Part shown: positions 14,319 to 15,249 of the stretch, in pieces | How the letters are laid out: the number at the start of each line of letters is the position of its first letter | Numbering within the stretch: position 1 is the first letter of the stretch | Source of the DNA: CAZQCV01 sp964591665 | Lineage (GTDB): Bacteria; Patescibacteriota; Minisyncoccia; Phycocordibacterales; UBA9973 | Direction of reading: 5' to 3' | DNA: 15,249 nucleotides | Assembly: GCA_964591665.1 (NCBI GenBank) | Contig: CAZQCV010000014.1 | Coordinates: 1-15,249 of the forward strand | Translations under genes and position numbers: made by a program | Notes under the pieces: model-generated | Told to the model about the DNA's origin: nothing | Database searches by the model: none | What the model saw: only the letters and a program-made list of their open reading frames with translations

Positions 14319-15149
14319 TTATTTAGAGGTATTATCTAAACTTATTTCAAGTAATGTTTGGTAGATCAAATCACTTATCCTCTTTCTGGTTTTTTCCATA
14401 AAGTCTCTCATTTGCTTCAATTCATCTTGTGATAGTTTATTTTGACTTGCAGGTGCTTCTGATTTATTCATATACTGAAATCTCTTCGATGTCTCAGTTA
14501 TTCCTGTGTTTTTATTTTCAGTGTCTAATATATATTGTCTTGCGAAGAGTTGTGGAAAAAAAGACATCCTAAATTGGTTATCATATACTGTTGTTGTCTC
14601 ATCTCCAGGATATACATTATATTCACTCTCTTCTCCATATTCTTCATGAGTTCCTTCATGAGAAAATGCGAAATAATGTCCATCTATACCATTTCTTGTA
14701 AAAAATTCTTTTAAAAGTCTTGAACTTCTTCCAGAATAATATGTTTCATCAACAACAAATATTTTTTTCTTGGTCAGATCTTCATCAGTCTCTCTGAGTA
14801 CATCAACTTGTCTTTTTAATAAATCTTGAGCCTCTGTATGTTCTAGCTCATTTTTATATGTATTGTCGTTCCAAAATATGACCCTTGGTTTTTTAGAGAG
14901 TTGTAAAACATTTAAATATTTTTCAAATGGCGCACCAAAAACTCTTGCACCTTTATCTAATAGTACTAAATAATCTGGTTGTTCTAGTCGTATCTTTTGA
15001 AAGAAATCTTTGAAAGCAGGTTTTAACTGTTGAAGGTCTTCATGAACTTCTTCAAAGTTGGATTCATTCCAATAAGGCCTAGAGCCACCCAATTTATCAA
15101 CCAAAACTTGCTCTTCTTTTTTTTGAGGGAAAAAATTTCTTTCATTCAT
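14319..15149 (-). CDS. Orphan phosphoribosyltransferase-like protein
   Basis: I do not recognise a named family for this 276-residue protein. The central part resembles a type I phosphoribosyltransferase fold. A strand and loop PDYLVLLDKGARVFGAPFEK (59-77) stand where the first PRPP/pyrophosphate loop lies. IFVVDETYYSGRSSRLL (130-146) matches the PRPP-binding pattern, four hydrophobics, an acidic pair (D134-E135) and a small-residue loop (T136 to S142, with S139-G140 in place of T-G). The C-terminal 60 residues are charged and helical. The protein has no signal or membrane segment. The gene is more AT-rich than its neighbours: a count of bases 14701-14760 gives 23% G+C and 14881-14940 gives 30%, against 45% in 13321-13380 of the MFS gene. 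This suggests separate ancestry. The frame is open to a GTG at 15167, but ATG 15149 fits the promoter. Confidence 0.75.
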   Translation of the reverse strand: MNERNFFPQKKEEQVLVDKLGGSRPYWNESNFEEVHEDLQQLKPAFKDFFQKIRLEQPDYLVLLDKGARVFGAPFEKYLNVLQLSKKPRVIFWNDNTYKNELEHTEAQDLLKRQVDVLRETDEDLTKKKIFVVDETYYSGRSSRLLKEFFTRNGIDGHYFAFSHEGTHEEYGEESEYNVYPGDETTTVYDNQFRMSFFPQLFARQYILDTENKNTGITETSKRFQYMNKSEAPASQNKLSQDELKQMRDFMEKTRKRISDLIYQTLLEISLDNTSK

Positions 15150-15157
15150 ATACAAAT

Positions 15158-15166
15158 ATATTATCA
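15158..15166 (-). promoter_or_regulatory. Extended -10 promoter of the phosphoribosyltransferase-like gene
   Basis: On the minus strand TGATAATAT has the TGn extension and the hexamer TAATAT (15163-15158). It ends 8 bases before the ATG at 15149, again predicting a leaderless mRNA, and supports that ATG over the GTG at 15167. Confidence 0.5.
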
Positions 15167-15167
15167 C

Positions 15168-15249
15168 AGATATTTATGCCTTCCCAATTTTGGCGGGATA
15201 TTCTAAACTTTGCGCGAAACCATTTTGAGAGAAACTAGCCCGCCTCCGC
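15168..15249. other. Intergenic segment at the right edge, no gene seen
   Basis: No coding frame is supported here. The last 60 bases turn G+C-richer, with GGCGGG (15192-15197) complementary to CCCGCC (15239-15244) across a 41-base interval, and TTTGCGCGAAA (15210-15220) between them. It may be the edge of a longer repeat or a regulatory region, but the sequence stops too soon to tell. Confidence 0.3.

Overview
The window looks like a piece of a small-genome bacterium of the Candidate Phyla Radiation (Patescibacteria), most likely from the Parcubacteria side. That placement is an inference. It rests on a long Cys-rich zinc-ribbon protein (4578-6146) of a type I know only from these genomes, a membrane-anchored protein with a Cys/Asp/Asn/Gly motif common there (528-1313), a divergent FolD, and an almost complete lack of Shine-Dalgarno sequences. 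I see no CRISPR array, insertion sequence, tRNA or phage gene.

Layout. Positions 1 to about 262 are the 3' end of a 23S rRNA, followed by a complete 5S rRNA (about 320-432) and a hairpin terminator. A tightly packed plus-strand run follows: a membrane-anchored hypothetical protein, a RodA-type lipid II polymerase, a divergent FolD, a PAP2 phosphatase and UppP, with spacers of 1 to 5 bases or overlaps. The zinc-ribbon protein (4578-6146), a DedA-family membrane protein (6233-6844) and the secD-secF pair (6949-9266) come next. A perfect 34-base palindromic terminator closes secF. Then come LemA, a TPM-domain protein and the HtpX protease (9368-11725), a decayed minus-strand ECF sigma factor remnant (11726-11933), and a phospholipase D/cardiolipin synthase-like protein (11994-13046). 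The right end is a minus-strand pair: a phosphoribosyltransferase-like protein (14319-15149) upstream of an MFS transporter (13051-14286).

Theme. Most genes act at the cell envelope. RodA uses lipid II and releases undecaprenyl pyrophosphate. UppP, and perhaps the PAP2 enzyme, would dephosphorylate it, and DedA-family proteins are known candidates for flipping the monophosphate back. SecDF assists protein export, HtpX with LemA/TPM suits membrane protein quality control, and the PLD protein may make or remodel phospholipids.

Regulation. The most consistent non-coding signal is a -10 element, often of the extended TGnTATACT type, ending about 6-8 bases before the ATG. It occurs before the genes at 528, 4578, 6233, 10862 and 15149 (minus), and in a looser form before 11994 and the sigma remnant. 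This predicts leaderless transcripts. The least ordinary items are the zinc-ribbon protein, whose two ends carry the same ribbon module with identical spacing but with two of four Cys lost at the C-terminal end, the broken sigma factor that keeps its promoter, and the AT-rich orphan phosphoribosyltransferase-like gene.
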